Numbered from the stretch's first letter, positions 52,489-60,504 are shown. The stretch: 64,000 bases of DNA from Gemmatimonadota bacterium (GCA_040388535.1 JAZKBR010000002.1:62001-126000), one strand, 5' to 3'. The notes: generated by a model not told the origin, from the letters alone. Program-made: numbers and translations.

Positions 52489-53157
52489 CTAGGGGCGAAT
52501 CCGTTGCCCGGTGGGTCGAGTACGTGCAACACGGGATTGAAGGACAAGTCGAACCGCCTCAGTGAGCCGCGCTGATGGCCTACCGGATGATGCTCGACGG
52601 ACGACTCGCAGACTCACTCCCCCGGCAAGCGTGAAGTCTCGATCCACCGGCTGAGTCAGCTGCAGGGAGAGCACTCCAACTTCCGGGCGGAGGTTCAGGT
52701 CCTGCACCACTGTGTCGATGAGCTCTATGAGCTCAGGAGAGGCTCCTCGGCCTATGAAATTGTAGCTCCCTCGCTCACGCCCATCCGTCACTACAATCAC
52801 CAGGAGCCAGGCTTGACAGAATCCGCGGATTGCGAGGCCATTCGCTTGGCGCGCACCCTTGCGAAGCTCGTGCAACTTGTTTGGTTGTAGGGTGCGAAAA
52901 GCCGAGGAAGGAACTAGCACCCGTTTCGCTTCGAGTGCAACCGCCTGCTCCGGCACGTCAACGTCACCTATTAGTGCATCAATGTCGCCTGGCGGACCGC
53001 TCTCCAGCTCAATTATTGGGCCCGCGACCTCCAGGCAGACCGTTGCCTCCAAAGGCAATCCTAGCTCGGAGAGGACGTGGCATCGGCCCACGAATTCCGT
53101 AAAGATCCATCGCAGAAGCTCGGACTCGGAGATCTTTACAAGAGAGCGCGCCTCCAC
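52489..53157 (-). CDS. PD-(D/E)XK nuclease-like protein
   Basis: The 222-residue protein has a classic core pattern: Asp58-Ile-Asp60 in GDIDALIG, then Glu76-Ala-Lys78 in VALEAKRV, after a helix with Glu21. This is the PD-(D/E)XK active-site arrangement used by restriction and defence nucleases. The start is GTG at 53157. It is one gene upstream of the helical protein and one downstream of the trypsin-like protease, with gaps of 29 and 41 bases, so these three are probably one operon. Confidence 0.7.
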   Translation of the reverse strand: MEARSLVKISESELLRWIFTEFVGRCHVLSELGLPLEATVCLEVAGPIIELESGPPGDIDALIGDVDVPEQAVALEAKRVLVPSSAFRTLQPNKLHELRKGARQANGLAIRGFCQAWLLVIVVTDGRERGSYNFIGRGASPELIELIDTVVQDLNLRPEVGVLSLQLTQPVDRDFTLAGGVSLRVVRRASSGRPSARLTEAVRLVLQSRVARTRPTGQRIRP

Positions 53158-53198
53158 GATACCTCCGGTGTAGCAGTACTTGGAGTCCCTAACTCACC

Positions 53199-54065
53199 TC
53201 AAGTGTGGCGAAGGGAACCCGATGGAGATTGTGATTGAATAAACGAGGCGACATCTTCGTGACTGTTGGCCAGTCCGGCGACAATGGACTGAATTCGCGT
53301 CGCCAGGATGTGCTGGTGCCTCCCCCGCGCAACCCACTCGACCACGATCCCTGCGAGTTTTGGTGCGACCGTCGCCGACAATAGATTCGGGCCGAATCGC
53401 CAAACCCCGCTCCCACTCATCCCAAACATGTCAGGCGCAGTGGATCGACCTTCTGGCCCCCAAACTTTTCGCTTTTCGAAGCCAACCATCAGACTAGAAT
53501 GCGGATTGCGCCTAGCTGCCAGATAGCCCTCACCTCGACTCTCCTTAGCGACAACTTGGTACATAAGGGCGGGCAGTTGATCCCCTCTCCGGAGGCCGCG
53601 TTGCTTCGAAACGGGATACCCTGCCAACCCGAAAGCATCCCGCGACAGGACAGGGACCGAGTGGTCCAGCTCGTCCCAAGAAAGGAAGGCTTCATTTGAC
53701 ACCGTGCTCCAGATGTCGCCACTAACCCGAATAGCCGTGACGTCCACGTCATCTTCGTTCGGAAGCGTCGTACCTTCCCTGAAAATCTCGACCCGGGGCC
53801 CGGTGAGTGGGGCCAGCATCTCACCTGTTGCGACCGCCACTTGTCGAACTCGCGCGACCCGCGCAACATGAGTCGCCGTAAGCACGAAACGCGTCCCACC
53901 TAGGTGAAGAAGGACTCCGCTCCCAAGGGCGTCTGGTCTACCTTGATCATCGGCCTGATAGATCGGGAATGTCGTCGCCACTACGCGGGCGGAGAGCGCA
54001 ATAGCGTGATCAGCTAGGCGACCCGCGTGAGTTCTTTGATCTTCGTCGCGCCGGCGTTCCGTCAC
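53199..54065 (-). CDS. Trypsin-like serine protease
   Basis: The 288-residue protein has a chymotrypsin-like triad: His66 in LTATHVAR, Asp108 in DVDVTAIRV and Ser217 in GMSGSG. There is no signal peptide, so it probably acts in the cytoplasm. Cytoplasmic trypsin-like proteases occur in several bacterial defence loci, where they cleave partner proteins after a trigger. It starts at GTG 54065 and lies 62 bases downstream of an HNH-like gene. The target is unknown; neighbouring nuclease or HEPN proteins are candidates by position only. Confidence 0.8.
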   Translation of the reverse strand: MTERRRDEDQRTHAGRLADHAIALSARVVATTFPIYQADDQGRPDALGSGVLLHLGGTRFVLTATHVARVARVRQVAVATGEMLAPLTGPRVEIFREGTTLPNEDDVDVTAIRVSGDIWSTVSNEAFLSWDELDHSVPVLSRDAFGLAGYPVSKQRGLRRGDQLPALMYQVVAKESRGEGYLAARRNPHSSLMVGFEKRKVWGPEGRSTAPDMFGMSGSGVWRFGPNLLSATVAPKLAGIVVEWVARGRHQHILATRIQSIVAGLANSHEDVASFIQSQSPSGSLRHT

Positions 54066-54126
54066 AGGCCTACCCCTGATGTGCAGCCCCGTTGGCGTGG
54101 ATCGCGCGAGAAGGAAATCGGCAAGC

Positions 54127-54888
54127 TCAGGCAGCCTCTGAGCCTAGGGCAATTGGACGGAACCTCCGGCTAAGTGCCTCGACCCCACACTCACCGTCAA
54201 ATCCCATCGCGAGTGGCCATTGGGCGTGTTCGGTCGGGGGCCAGACCCTGAGCAATGTGCTATCCCACGGGCCTGGCTGAACATCTGTAGTTATCTGGCC
54301 GATGCGAGCATCGTCCTTAGAGAGCCGCACGCTCATCACCTGGACGGCTAACGTGCCGAACGCGAGCGTCGTCACATACCCCCTAGCGGCTGATTCGTCG
54401 CGAGATGGCGCATCGGCCAGGTCAGAGGCCACGCAATGCAGGCTCGGCAGATTTACGCACGTGCCAATCCAGATTCTCGTGAACCGTTCTGGCATCGAGC
54501 CAGCTCGGACACCGGCGCGATCCTCGGGTCGATAGAACCAGTCCATATTGTCACGCAGTGCTTCGAAAACCATCGCCGATTTTAGCGACCACCGTCCGAG
54601 GATGACCTGATCCTCGACTGTAAGCGCGGACGTACGACTTTCAAGGAGCGACTCGAGTATGGGCTTGGCAAGATTTTCCAACTGGCTCATCCAGCCACTA
54701 TTACACGAGGCACAGACGAACCGCACCTTGGCAAAGTGACCTGATTGCTTCCAAGAAGGCAGGGCTATCCCTCCGCGCTCTGCATCCACACTCACGCCTT
54801 CGTTGGTCACGAACTTTCGTACCAACCAGAGTGGCCAAGCATCTTCCTTTGTCAAGGATCCCGCGCCACAAAACATGCATTTCCGCAC
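54127..54888 (-). CDS. HNH-like zinc-binding protein, second copy of the type
   Basis: The GTG at 54888 follows AGGGAGGG and starts at VRKCMFCGAGSLTKEDAW; an upstream GTG at 54936 is possible. The 253-residue protein has CMFC, then PLWLV, then CASCNSGWMSQLEN, the same CxxC...CxxCN layout as in HNH-type zinc-finger proteins, and a conserved aromatic middle (MDWFYRPED). It is similar in plan, not in close sequence, to the protein at 50096-50857. Role unassigned. It is the gene upstream of the trypsin-like protease on the same strand. Confidence 0.65.
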   Translation of the reverse strand: MRKCMFCGAGSLTKEDAWPLWLVRKFVTNEGVSVDAERGGIALPSWKQSGHFAKVRFVCASCNSGWMSQLENLAKPILESLLESRTSALTVEDQVILGRWSLKSAMVFEALRDNMDWFYRPEDRAGVRAGSMPERFTRIWIGTCVNLPSLHCVASDLADAPSRDESAARGYVTTLAFGTLAVQVMSVRLSKDDARIGQITTDVQPGPWDSTLLRVWPPTEHAQWPLAMGFDGECGVEALSRRFRPIALGSEAA

Positions 54889-55013
54889 TTGGCACCCTCC
54901 CTCACCCTTGCACCCGTCCAATCTTGGCACTCTCACCGAGAGCCTTCTGCCCGCCTTGGTCCTGTGTGCGCCACGGCCCTTGGTGGGGAATGGAACATGG
55001 GCTCCTCGACGCC

Positions 55014-55493
55014 CTACGGCTGGATTGTCGTCACGTTCGCGTCATCGGTCCCGTCAGCATTGGTCCACCTGAGATCAACCTTCCTTGCGAGGGTGGAGCT
55101 GGTCGCGGTGATGAAGAGGCGATACTCGAATTCGCCGCCAGGTCCGAGCGGAGGAACTTCCTGATCCGGACCAAAATGCTCGTCGTGCTGTAGAATTGGC
55201 GTCCCATCAATCAGCACCGCGATGCCTGTTGCCGTCGCCGGACCACGGTTTCTGATGACGAGCCGTGGATGTGCGAAAGCGTCGCCGGGGGCCAGGGCTG
55301 CAACTACGAGCGCGATGTCGCTCTCGCGGCGTCGGACGCCTTCTCGGTGGCTTTCCAAGGCAAGCATCCGCTCCTGGAGCAAATTCCCCCGGCGAGCCTC
55401 TCTCGATGAAACTCGATTCGACAGGATAGCGACAACAAGCGCTGCAATGCCTGTAATGGCTGCCACAATCGCAATAGCGAGTTCTGCCTTCAT
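55014..55493 (-). CDS. Membrane-anchored hypothetical protein
   Basis: The ATG at 55493 starts a single N-terminal TM helix (AIAIVAAITGIAALVVAILS), then a charged coiled-coil-like stretch (REARRGNLLQERMLALESHREG), then a beta-rich C-terminal domain (RLVIRNRGPATATGIAVLIDG) resembling an immunoglobulin-like fold. The longer open frame lacks a ribosome-binding site. It is the rightmost gene of the island, reading away from the tRNA. Confidence 0.6.
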   Translation of the reverse strand: MKAELAIAIVAAITGIAALVVAILSNRVSSREARRGNLLQERMLALESHREGVRRRESDIALVVAALAPGDAFAHPRLVIRNRGPATATGIAVLIDGTPILQHDEHFGPDQEVPPLGPGGEFEYRLFITATSSTLARKVDLRWTNADGTDDANVTTIQP

Positions 55494-55648
55494 TGCTTTG
55501 TCCCGTAGCAAGGATGGGCGTTCACCGTGGCTAGAGCCCGGCCGGGACGACCGAGCCCGGGAGGTTCGACGGACCATGAGATACTAGCGAAGGCCGAGCG
55601 TCGAACAGGGCAAGCCCACCATTCGCCCTACTCACGAAACCTATCTTC

Positions 55649-55669
55649 CTTACCCCAACCTTACCCCAA
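55649..55669 (+). promoter_or_regulatory. Candidate integrase arm-type sites, right arm (two tandem copies)
   Basis: CTTACCCCAA occurs at 55649-55658 and again at 55660-55669, one base apart, about 70 bases inside the right att copy. Identical and inverted copies flank the left end at 6387 and 6342. Tandem arm sites of about 10 bases near att cores are typical for tyrosine integrases. This assignment is inference. Confidence 0.5.
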
Positions 55670-55677
55670 AACGCCGA

Positions 55678-55710
55678 TTGGCCGCCCAGCGCTAATCGCT
55701 GAACGGCCAA
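55678..55710. terminator. Hairpin near the right island end, possible replacement tRNA terminator
   Basis: TTGGCCG (55678-55684) pairs with CGGCCAA (55704-55710), and CAGCG (55687-55691) with CGCTG (55697-55701). T4 runs follow on both strands, so termination in either direction is weak but possible. It lies 27 bases beyond the tRNA-Gln 3' end and could serve as its terminator now that the original is displaced. Confidence 0.45.
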
Positions 55711-55736
55711 CCTTTTACGGCTCAAACACTTGGGAA

Positions 55737-55779
55737 ATTGCCCCGCCTGGGGTCGAACCAGGAGTCTTCTGCTCCAGAG
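55737..55779. repeat. Right attachment site (attR), 43-bp direct repeat within tRNA-Gln
   Basis: Identical to 6190-6232. It forms the 3' half of the intact tRNA-Gln, from anticodon-loop position 32 to the 3' end plus one base, so insertion left the tRNA sequence unchanged. The distance between equivalent positions is 49,547 bases, the size of the island. Confidence 0.93.
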
Positions 55780-55810
55780 GCAGACGTGTTGCCAGTTACA
55801 CCACAGGGCA
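55738..55810 (-). tRNA. tRNA-Gln (anticodon CTG), island integration site
   Basis: Minus-strand folding gives a full cloverleaf of 73 nt: acceptor TGCCCTG/CGGGGCA with U1-A72, a D arm GTGTAACTGGCAACAC, anticodon stem TCTGC/GCAGA with loop CTCTGGA (anticodon CTG), and a T arm CCTGG/CCAGG with loop TTCGACC. U1-A72 is characteristic of bacterial tRNA-Gln. No CCA is encoded. The discriminator base reads A. Confidence 0.95.
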
Positions 55811-55957
55811 TTGCTACTGGGAGGGATAAGGTAAAAGCGCGCCGGCCGGGTCGCAATGACGCTGGGGAGCCCTCCCCCCAGCCGGCCGGCAGCGCCCTGA
55901 GGGCAGAGCCCGAAGGGGCGAAACTCCGGCTCCTTCGACTTCGCGGCCCTTCAGGCC

Positions 55958-55974
55958 GCTTCGCTCAGGATGAC
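55958..55974 (+). repeat. Dispersed GCTTCGCTCAGGATGAC repeat, copy 1
   Basis: A 17-base sequence recurs with one mismatch at 55992-56008 (inside the end of the HD-GYP gene) and one at 60485-60501 (between the S41 peptidase and rnz genes). Similar short repeats are scattered in many high-GC genomes. It lies in host chromosome just right of the island, in a GC-rich stretch (55840-55984) with no gene. Confidence 0.6.
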
Positions 55975-55984
55975 AAGCCTGGCT

Positions 55985-57574
55985 TCACGCCGCCTCGCTC
56001 AGGATGACGTCCCTGGAGGCGAGCCCAGTGAAGGTGGCGGTCACCCCCTCCACCGCCGCCGCGCAGAGGTGCCCCTCCCGGACCAGCTTCTCCAGGATCA
56101 CGAAGGTCTCATTCAGCGGCATCCCGGCCCGGTAGGGCCGGTCGGCGGAGAGCGCCTCGGTCACGTCGGCGACGGCGATCATCCGGGCCACCGGACCCAG
56201 CTCCTCGCCACGGAGGCCGAGGTGATAGCCATCACCGTTGAGCCGTTCGTGGTGCGCGGCCGCGGTCGCGGCGAACTGCCGGAACCGGGTCACCCGCTTG
56301 AGAATCTCGAGCGTGAAGCGGGTGTGCTGCTTCATCGTCTCGTACTCCACCGGATCAAGCGCGGATGGCTTGTCGAGAATCGTGTTGCTGACACCGAGCT
56401 TCCCGATGTCGTGCAGCAGCGCCGCCCGCTTGAGCGTGCGCAACTCCTTGTCCGCCATCCCCATTGCAGTCGCCGCGGTCACCGCGATGGTCGCGACGTT
56501 CTGCGAGTGCTGCGCGGTGTATGGACTCTTCGCGTCAATGACTCGCGCGAACGCTTCGGCCACGGTATCTAGTCTTGCGTCATCGGCGACAATCACTCGC
56601 TCTTCTGGTTCGAGCGCGCTGACCGCCTTCAACGTGTCGGTCGTGCGCAGCCGGCCCCAGAAGTCGCTGTCCATCTGGAATGCATCGAGGCAATCGACCA
56701 GGACCGGGTCGAACCAGCGGCCGCGACGGGCATGCGCCATCTCGTACGCGGTCCGCACATCGAAGGCGTTCTGGAAGACTTCCACCGTCTGGGCCAGCGA
56801 AACAATCCGCCCGAGCATCGGGATACCGGAGCCGCGCAAGCCGAATGGCAGGCCGTTACCATCCCAGTGCTCGTCGAGCGTCCGGATTGCTTCCGAGGTC
56901 CCGCGCGGAAGCTGCAGCAGCGTCGCGATGTCGGCGCCTCGTTCGCATCGCTGTTGCATCATCTGGTGGGCGCTGCCCCGCTCGTTCACACCGAGCATCA
57001 GCAGATGCCACGCCTTGGCGAGCCTCGACTTCCCCGGCACCGAAAACTTGAAGGCGAGCTTCGCGCGGCCTGAGCCGGCGGTCCAGTCGGTGAGCTTGTG
57101 CGCGTGCTTGAGCAACCGGTCATCAGCGCCGAAGAGCGACGTCAGTCGCGCCGCGTTGCTCGAACAGCCGAGGTCCTTGAGCAGCAGCGCATAGTAGAGC
57201 GCGCTCTTCTGTTCATCCGTAAGGCCGAGGGTGTCACCGATACGCATCCCAATAAGGGTGCTGCGCACCGAGTGCCCCATCGGCTGCCCTTCGGTCAGGT
57301 CGAGCGCAAAGGAGAGCGCACCAACGACCTCCGAGAGTCGCACGCCATCGATCGGCGGATCCTGCTTCAGCGCCTGGACCGACGTCCCCCTGGTGGCCCG
57401 GGAATTCGGGAGCACCTGTCGGGGAGTGGTAGCGCCCGCCCGCCCCCCGCCTGACTCCAATGCGGAGTCGGAACGGAGGACGGCGGGCGCCGGGGCCGGA
57501 TAGGCCACCCTGAGGGTCCGGGGGAACCGGAGGGTGCTGGCCTTCTGGGTCAGGGCAAGGAGTCCGGACGACAT
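55985..57574 (-). CDS. Two-HD-domain HD-GYP protein
   Basis: The ATG at 57574 starts 529 residues; a GTG at 57610 would overlap the tRNA-Ala terminator and is rejected. The first half contains a divergent HD-like domain (FALDLTEGQPMGHSVRST ... LLKDLGCSSNA). The second is a standard HD-GYP: HSQNVATIAV, HDIGKLG, HHERLNGDGYH and ADVTEALSADRPYR. Such enzymes hydrolyse cyclic di-GMP; the GYP motif is GYH here. The last residues (VILSEAA) are encoded by a copy of the dispersed repeat, so the C-terminus may have been extended by repeat insertion. Confidence 0.85.
   Translation of the reverse strand: MSSGLLALTQKASTLRFPRTLRVAYPAPAPAVLRSDSALESGGGRAGATTPRQVLPNSRATRGTSVQALKQDPPIDGVRLSEVVGALSFALDLTEGQPMGHSVRSTLIGMRIGDTLGLTDEQKSALYYALLLKDLGCSSNAARLTSLFGADDRLLKHAHKLTDWTAGSGRAKLAFKFSVPGKSRLAKAWHLLMLGVNERGSAHQMMQQRCERGADIATLLQLPRGTSEAIRTLDEHWDGNGLPFGLRGSGIPMLGRIVSLAQTVEVFQNAFDVRTAYEMAHARRGRWFDPVLVDCLDAFQMDSDFWGRLRTTDTLKAVSALEPEERVIVADDARLDTVAEAFARVIDAKSPYTAQHSQNVATIAVTAATAMGMADKELRTLKRAALLHDIGKLGVSNTILDKPSALDPVEYETMKQHTRFTLEILKRVTRFRQFAATAAAHHERLNGDGYHLGLRGEELGPVARMIAVADVTEALSADRPYRAGMPLNETFVILEKLVREGHLCAAAVEGVTATFTGLASRDVILSEAA
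55992..56008 (+). repeat. Dispersed GCCTCGCTCAGGATGAC repeat, copy 2
   Basis: One mismatch from copy 1, 18 bases away from it, in the same orientation. It encodes the C-terminal residues of the HD-GYP protein on the other strand. Confidence 0.6.
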
Positions 57575-57593
57575 GATGGACTGAGGTAGGGGC

Positions 57594-57629
57594 AAAAAAG
57601 ATGCCCACACCGGAATCAGTGCGGGCGTC
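57594..57629 (-). terminator. Rho-independent terminator of tRNA-Ala
   Basis: Read leftward after tRNA-Ala: GCCCGCAC pairs with GTGTGGGC (one G-T pair) around a short loop, followed by TTTTTT (57599-57594). It ends the tRNA transcript about 20 bases before the HD-GYP start. Confidence 0.85.
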
Positions 57630-57631
57630 TA

Positions 57632-57704
57632 TGGAGCTGAGGGGGATCGAACCCCTGACCTCTGCTATGCGAAAGCAGCGCTCTCCCAGCTGAGCTACAG
57701 CCCC
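57632..57704 (-). tRNA. tRNA-Ala (anticodon CGC)
   Basis: Minus-strand folding gives a 73-nt cloverleaf: acceptor GGGGCTG/CAGCTCC with the G3-U70 pair that identifies alanine tRNAs, D arm GCTCAGCTGGGAGAGC, anticodon stem CTGCT/AGCAG with loop TTCGCAT (anticodon CGC), T arm AGGGG/CCCCT and discriminator A73. No CCA is encoded. A terminator follows directly. Confidence 0.97.
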
Positions 57705-57845
57705 GGGAAGGGGCGAAACAATAGGGTCTGAGGGCATCCGGGGCAAGGGCAATTCGCGGGGTACCGGGGCCGGCCTGCTCACAGATGAGCAGATTCCGAA
57801 CACCCCTGGCAATCCGGGCAAGCTCGACCGACGTACCTTGGAGCA

Positions 57846-59231
57846 ATGCAACGCTACGCGCCGCTCACCGACGACCGGGTCTGGACCGCCGGGGCCACTC
57901 GCCCCCTGCCTGGCCGGGAGTTCGTGCTCTACTGGATGCAGATCACCCAGCGGGCCCACGACAACTTCGCCCTGAATTTCGCCATCGAACGCGCCGACGA
58001 GCTCGGGCTCCCGGTGCTGGTCTATCACGGCCTCCGACACGACTACCCCTGGGCCAGCGACCGATTCCACACCTTCATCCTCGAAGGGATGGTCGACCTC
58101 CAGCGTGATTTCGCGGCGAAGGGGATTCAGTACGCCTGCTACCTCGATACCCGCACCGCGAGCGATGAGACAGAAGGGCTCTCCCCACTCGTGGCACTTG
58201 CTTCGCGGGCCGCGATGGTGGTGACCGACTGGTTCCCGACCTTCCTGATGCCGCGACAGACGAAGGCGCTCCGCACCAGGGTCGACTGTCCCGTCGTGGC
58301 CATCGATTCGGCAACCATCATCCCCGCGAAACGACTCGACAAGGCCTTCTCCGGTGCCCGACACATTCGCCCGGTGCTGATGAAGGATCTCGACGACTGG
58401 CTTCTACCGCCCGAAAACCCCGAGCCAAAGTACCGCACCACCGTCGCGTTGCCGTTCGTTGCTGCCGCGCCCTCCGATGACTCCATCGCCGCGCTGGTCG
58501 CTTCCTGCGCCATCGATCACGACGTACCACCGGCGCTGGGCTGGCGCGGCGGTTCGACCGCGGCACGCGCGCGCCTGAAGTGGTGGGTCAAGAACGGACT
58601 GCCGAACTATCTCGAGCGCAACGATCCGAACCTCGACGTCACCTCGAAGATGTCGCCCTGGCTCCACTTCGGGCACATCTCGCCGCATGAGGTGCTCCTG
58701 GCCGCAAAGAAGGGAGGGCCGCAGGAGCAGTGGGAGAAATTCCTCGACGAAACGCTCACCTGGCGCGAGCTCGCCTTCAACCTCTGCGCCCGGAATCCGA
58801 AGCACCGCACCGTCAACGCAATTCCCGACTGGGCCCGCAAGGAACTCGCCGATCACGAGGACGATCCGCGGACGCTCTATTCGGATTCACAGCTCGAGCA
58901 CGCCGCCACCGGCGACGAGCTCTGGAACGCCTGCCAGCGCGCCTACCTCCGCGATGGCTGGATGCCGAACTATCTCAGGATGCTCTGGGGAAAGTCGGTG
59001 ATCGGCTGGAGCAAGGATGCGGCGACTGCACTCCGCATCCTGGAACACCTCAACAACAAGTATTCACTCGACGGTCGCGATCCCAACTCGTACGGCGGCA
59101 TCCTCTGGTGCTTCGGGAAGTTCGACCGCCCGTTCTACCGCCGCCCCGTCTTCGGGACGGTGCGCTACATGTCGCTCAAGGCCGCGACGACCAAATTCGA
59201 CGTCAAGAAGTTCATCGCCTCGCAGGTGTAG
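57846..59231 (+). CDS. phr: Class II deoxyribodipyrimidine photolyase
   Basis: The 461-residue enzyme has the N-terminal antenna domain (REFVLYWMQITQRAHDNFAL, then a Rossmann-like region to about 160) and the C-terminal FAD-binding helical domain: LTWRELAFNLCARNP, YLRDGWMPNYLRMLWGKSV and NKYSLDGRDPNSYGGILWCF. These motifs match class II photolyases. It repairs cyclobutane pyrimidine dimers with blue light. It is divergent from tRNA-Ala and preceded by GGAG. Confidence 0.92.
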   Translation: MQRYAPLTDDRVWTAGATRPLPGREFVLYWMQITQRAHDNFALNFAIERADELGLPVLVYHGLRHDYPWASDRFHTFILEGMVDLQRDFAAKGIQYACYLDTRTASDETEGLSPLVALASRAAMVVTDWFPTFLMPRQTKALRTRVDCPVVAIDSATIIPAKRLDKAFSGARHIRPVLMKDLDDWLLPPENPEPKYRTTVALPFVAAAPSDDSIAALVASCAIDHDVPPALGWRGGSTAARARLKWWVKNGLPNYLERNDPNLDVTSKMSPWLHFGHISPHEVLLAAKKGGPQEQWEKFLDETLTWRELAFNLCARNPKHRTVNAIPDWARKELADHEDDPRTLYSDSQLEHAATGDELWNACQRAYLRDGWMPNYLRMLWGKSVIGWSKDAATALRILEHLNNKYSLDGRDPNSYGGILWCFGKFDRPFYRRPVFGTVRYMSLKAATTKFDVKKFIASQV

Positions 59232-59251
59232 GGCGCGCGCATGCGCGCGCC
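59232..59251. terminator. 20-bp GC palindrome between convergent genes
   Basis: GGCGCGCGCATGCGCGCGCC is fully self-complementary, in the 25-base gap between the photolyase and S41 peptidase stops. It may act as a bidirectional terminator hairpin, although T runs are absent on both strands. Confidence 0.4.
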
Positions 59252-59256
59252 TCCGA

Positions 59257-60318
59257 TTAGTTGAGGAGCGTCTCCCCTCGCTCCGCCTTGGCCCGCGCCG
59301 CCCGCAGCTCGTTGATCTTCAGGTCGGTCTTCGCGGACTTCTCCAGCGTCTTCAGCGCGTCCAGATACGCGACCTTGAGCGCCTCAGCTCGAGTAGTCGC
59401 GATCTCCGGCACGTTCCCCGTCCCCTCCCAATTCCCCTTGGTGATCGGATTGATCGCCCTGCCGCGGGGAATGAAGGCCGAGTAGTGATCCGACAGACGT
59501 TCCTGTCCGCCAGGATGCGCACCTCCCCCGGTAGTCTCACCAACTTGCGTCGCCCTCTTCAACGCCTTCAGGTTGCTGGTGTACTCCTCGGCCGCCGAAA
59601 AGGTGCGCGAGGAAGTCACCGTGTACACCGGGCCCGTGATCCGGCCGACGGCGAGGTCGGGATCGGTGTAGAACTCGTCGGTGTGATCGGTGGGGCGCCA
59701 GTACAGGTCGTTGAGGTGGACCTTTTTCCCCTTGGGAAAGAGCTGCGACGAGAGCAGCGCCACCATATAGGGATCGCCGCCGCCGTTGCTCCGCAGATCG
59801 ACCAGCAGCGCGTCGACACCGGCGAGCCGCTTCATCACCGCGATGGCCGTGTCGCGGATCTCGCCCTCGGATTGCTGGAAGCCGGTGAACTGGAGCAGGC
59901 CGACGTTGCCGGGAAGCACCTTCACATTCACGAAGCCGAAGTGATTCGCCCGGGCCCGCGCCACCTGCTCCTCGCTCGGCTCGCGCCCTGCGTCGCCGTG
60001 GAACTCGGGGAGAACATCCATGGAATACGCCACCCGCAGATGCTTGTCGTGCACCAGGGCGTCGAGGTCGCGAGTGAGACGCTGCGCGAAGGCCGGCCCG
60101 TTGGCCAGGGAGTCGTAGTCGCCACGCGCCAGGTTCGCGCGCAACGTTGTCGCCATCACCGTGGCCTTCTCGGGAAACACGTAAAGCGTGGTGAGCTGAT
60201 CGGCGAGAGCGTTGATGGCGGTCTGCTTCTCGGCTGCATCGAGGGCGCCGGGTGCCTGCGCGGCGAGTGCGCTCGCGGTACTCACGATCAGCATCACGGC
60301 GATGTTAAGAGTCTTCAC
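59257..60318 (-). CDS. Secreted S41-family peptidase (IRBP-like)
   Basis: The 353-residue protein starts with GTG 60318 after CTGGAGAAAG and has a signal peptide (MKTLNIAVMLIVSTASALAAQ). An N-terminal helical region and a C-terminal S41 core follow: VDALLVDLRSNGGGDPYM, TSSRTFSAAEEY with the likely catalytic Ser, and VGETTGGGAHPGG. No PDZ domain is evident, which places it with interphotoreceptor-retinoid-binding-like S41 peptidases. It is convergent with the photolyase and isolated from rnz by 186 bases. Confidence 0.87.
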   Translation of the reverse strand: MKTLNIAVMLIVSTASALAAQAPGALDAAEKQTAINALADQLTTLYVFPEKATVMATTLRANLARGDYDSLANGPAFAQRLTRDLDALVHDKHLRVAYSMDVLPEFHGDAGREPSEEQVARARANHFGFVNVKVLPGNVGLLQFTGFQQSEGEIRDTAIAVMKRLAGVDALLVDLRSNGGGDPYMVALLSSQLFPKGKKVHLNDLYWRPTDHTDEFYTDPDLAVGRITGPVYTVTSSRTFSAAEEYTSNLKALKRATQVGETTGGGAHPGGQERLSDHYSAFIPRGRAINPITKGNWEGTGNVPEIATTRAEALKVAYLDALKTLEKSAKTDLKINELRAARAKAERGETLLN

Positions 60319-60484
60319 AACTTTCTCCAGGAGTTTGCAGAACGAAGAAACCGACGAGCGTGAGGCGTCGTCGGTTTCGAAGTGCGCGCGCGAAATGTTG
60401 ATTGAGCAAATCAGAGGACCGGAGGCGAGGTCGGGTGGGCCTCGCCATCGAACTCCGCCCCCTCACTGCGTTCAGGGCGACAAC

Positions 60485-60501
60485 GCTTCGCTCAGGGTGA
60501 C
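60485..60501 (+). repeat. Dispersed GCTTCGCTCAGGGTGAC repeat, copy 3
   Basis: One mismatch from copy 1 at 55958. It lies just before the rnz stop, after another partial copy (about 60468-60481). Confidence 0.55.
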
Positions 60502-60504
60502 GGC

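Noticed and set aside
6190-55779. Insertion sequences or conjugation genes within the island
   Set aside because: No transposase, relaxase or type IV secretion genes are visible, so autonomous transfer is not supported by this sequence.
59232-59251. Recombination site at the 20-bp GC palindrome
   Set aside because: It lies between convergent host genes with no recombinase nearby; a terminator-like hairpin is simpler.
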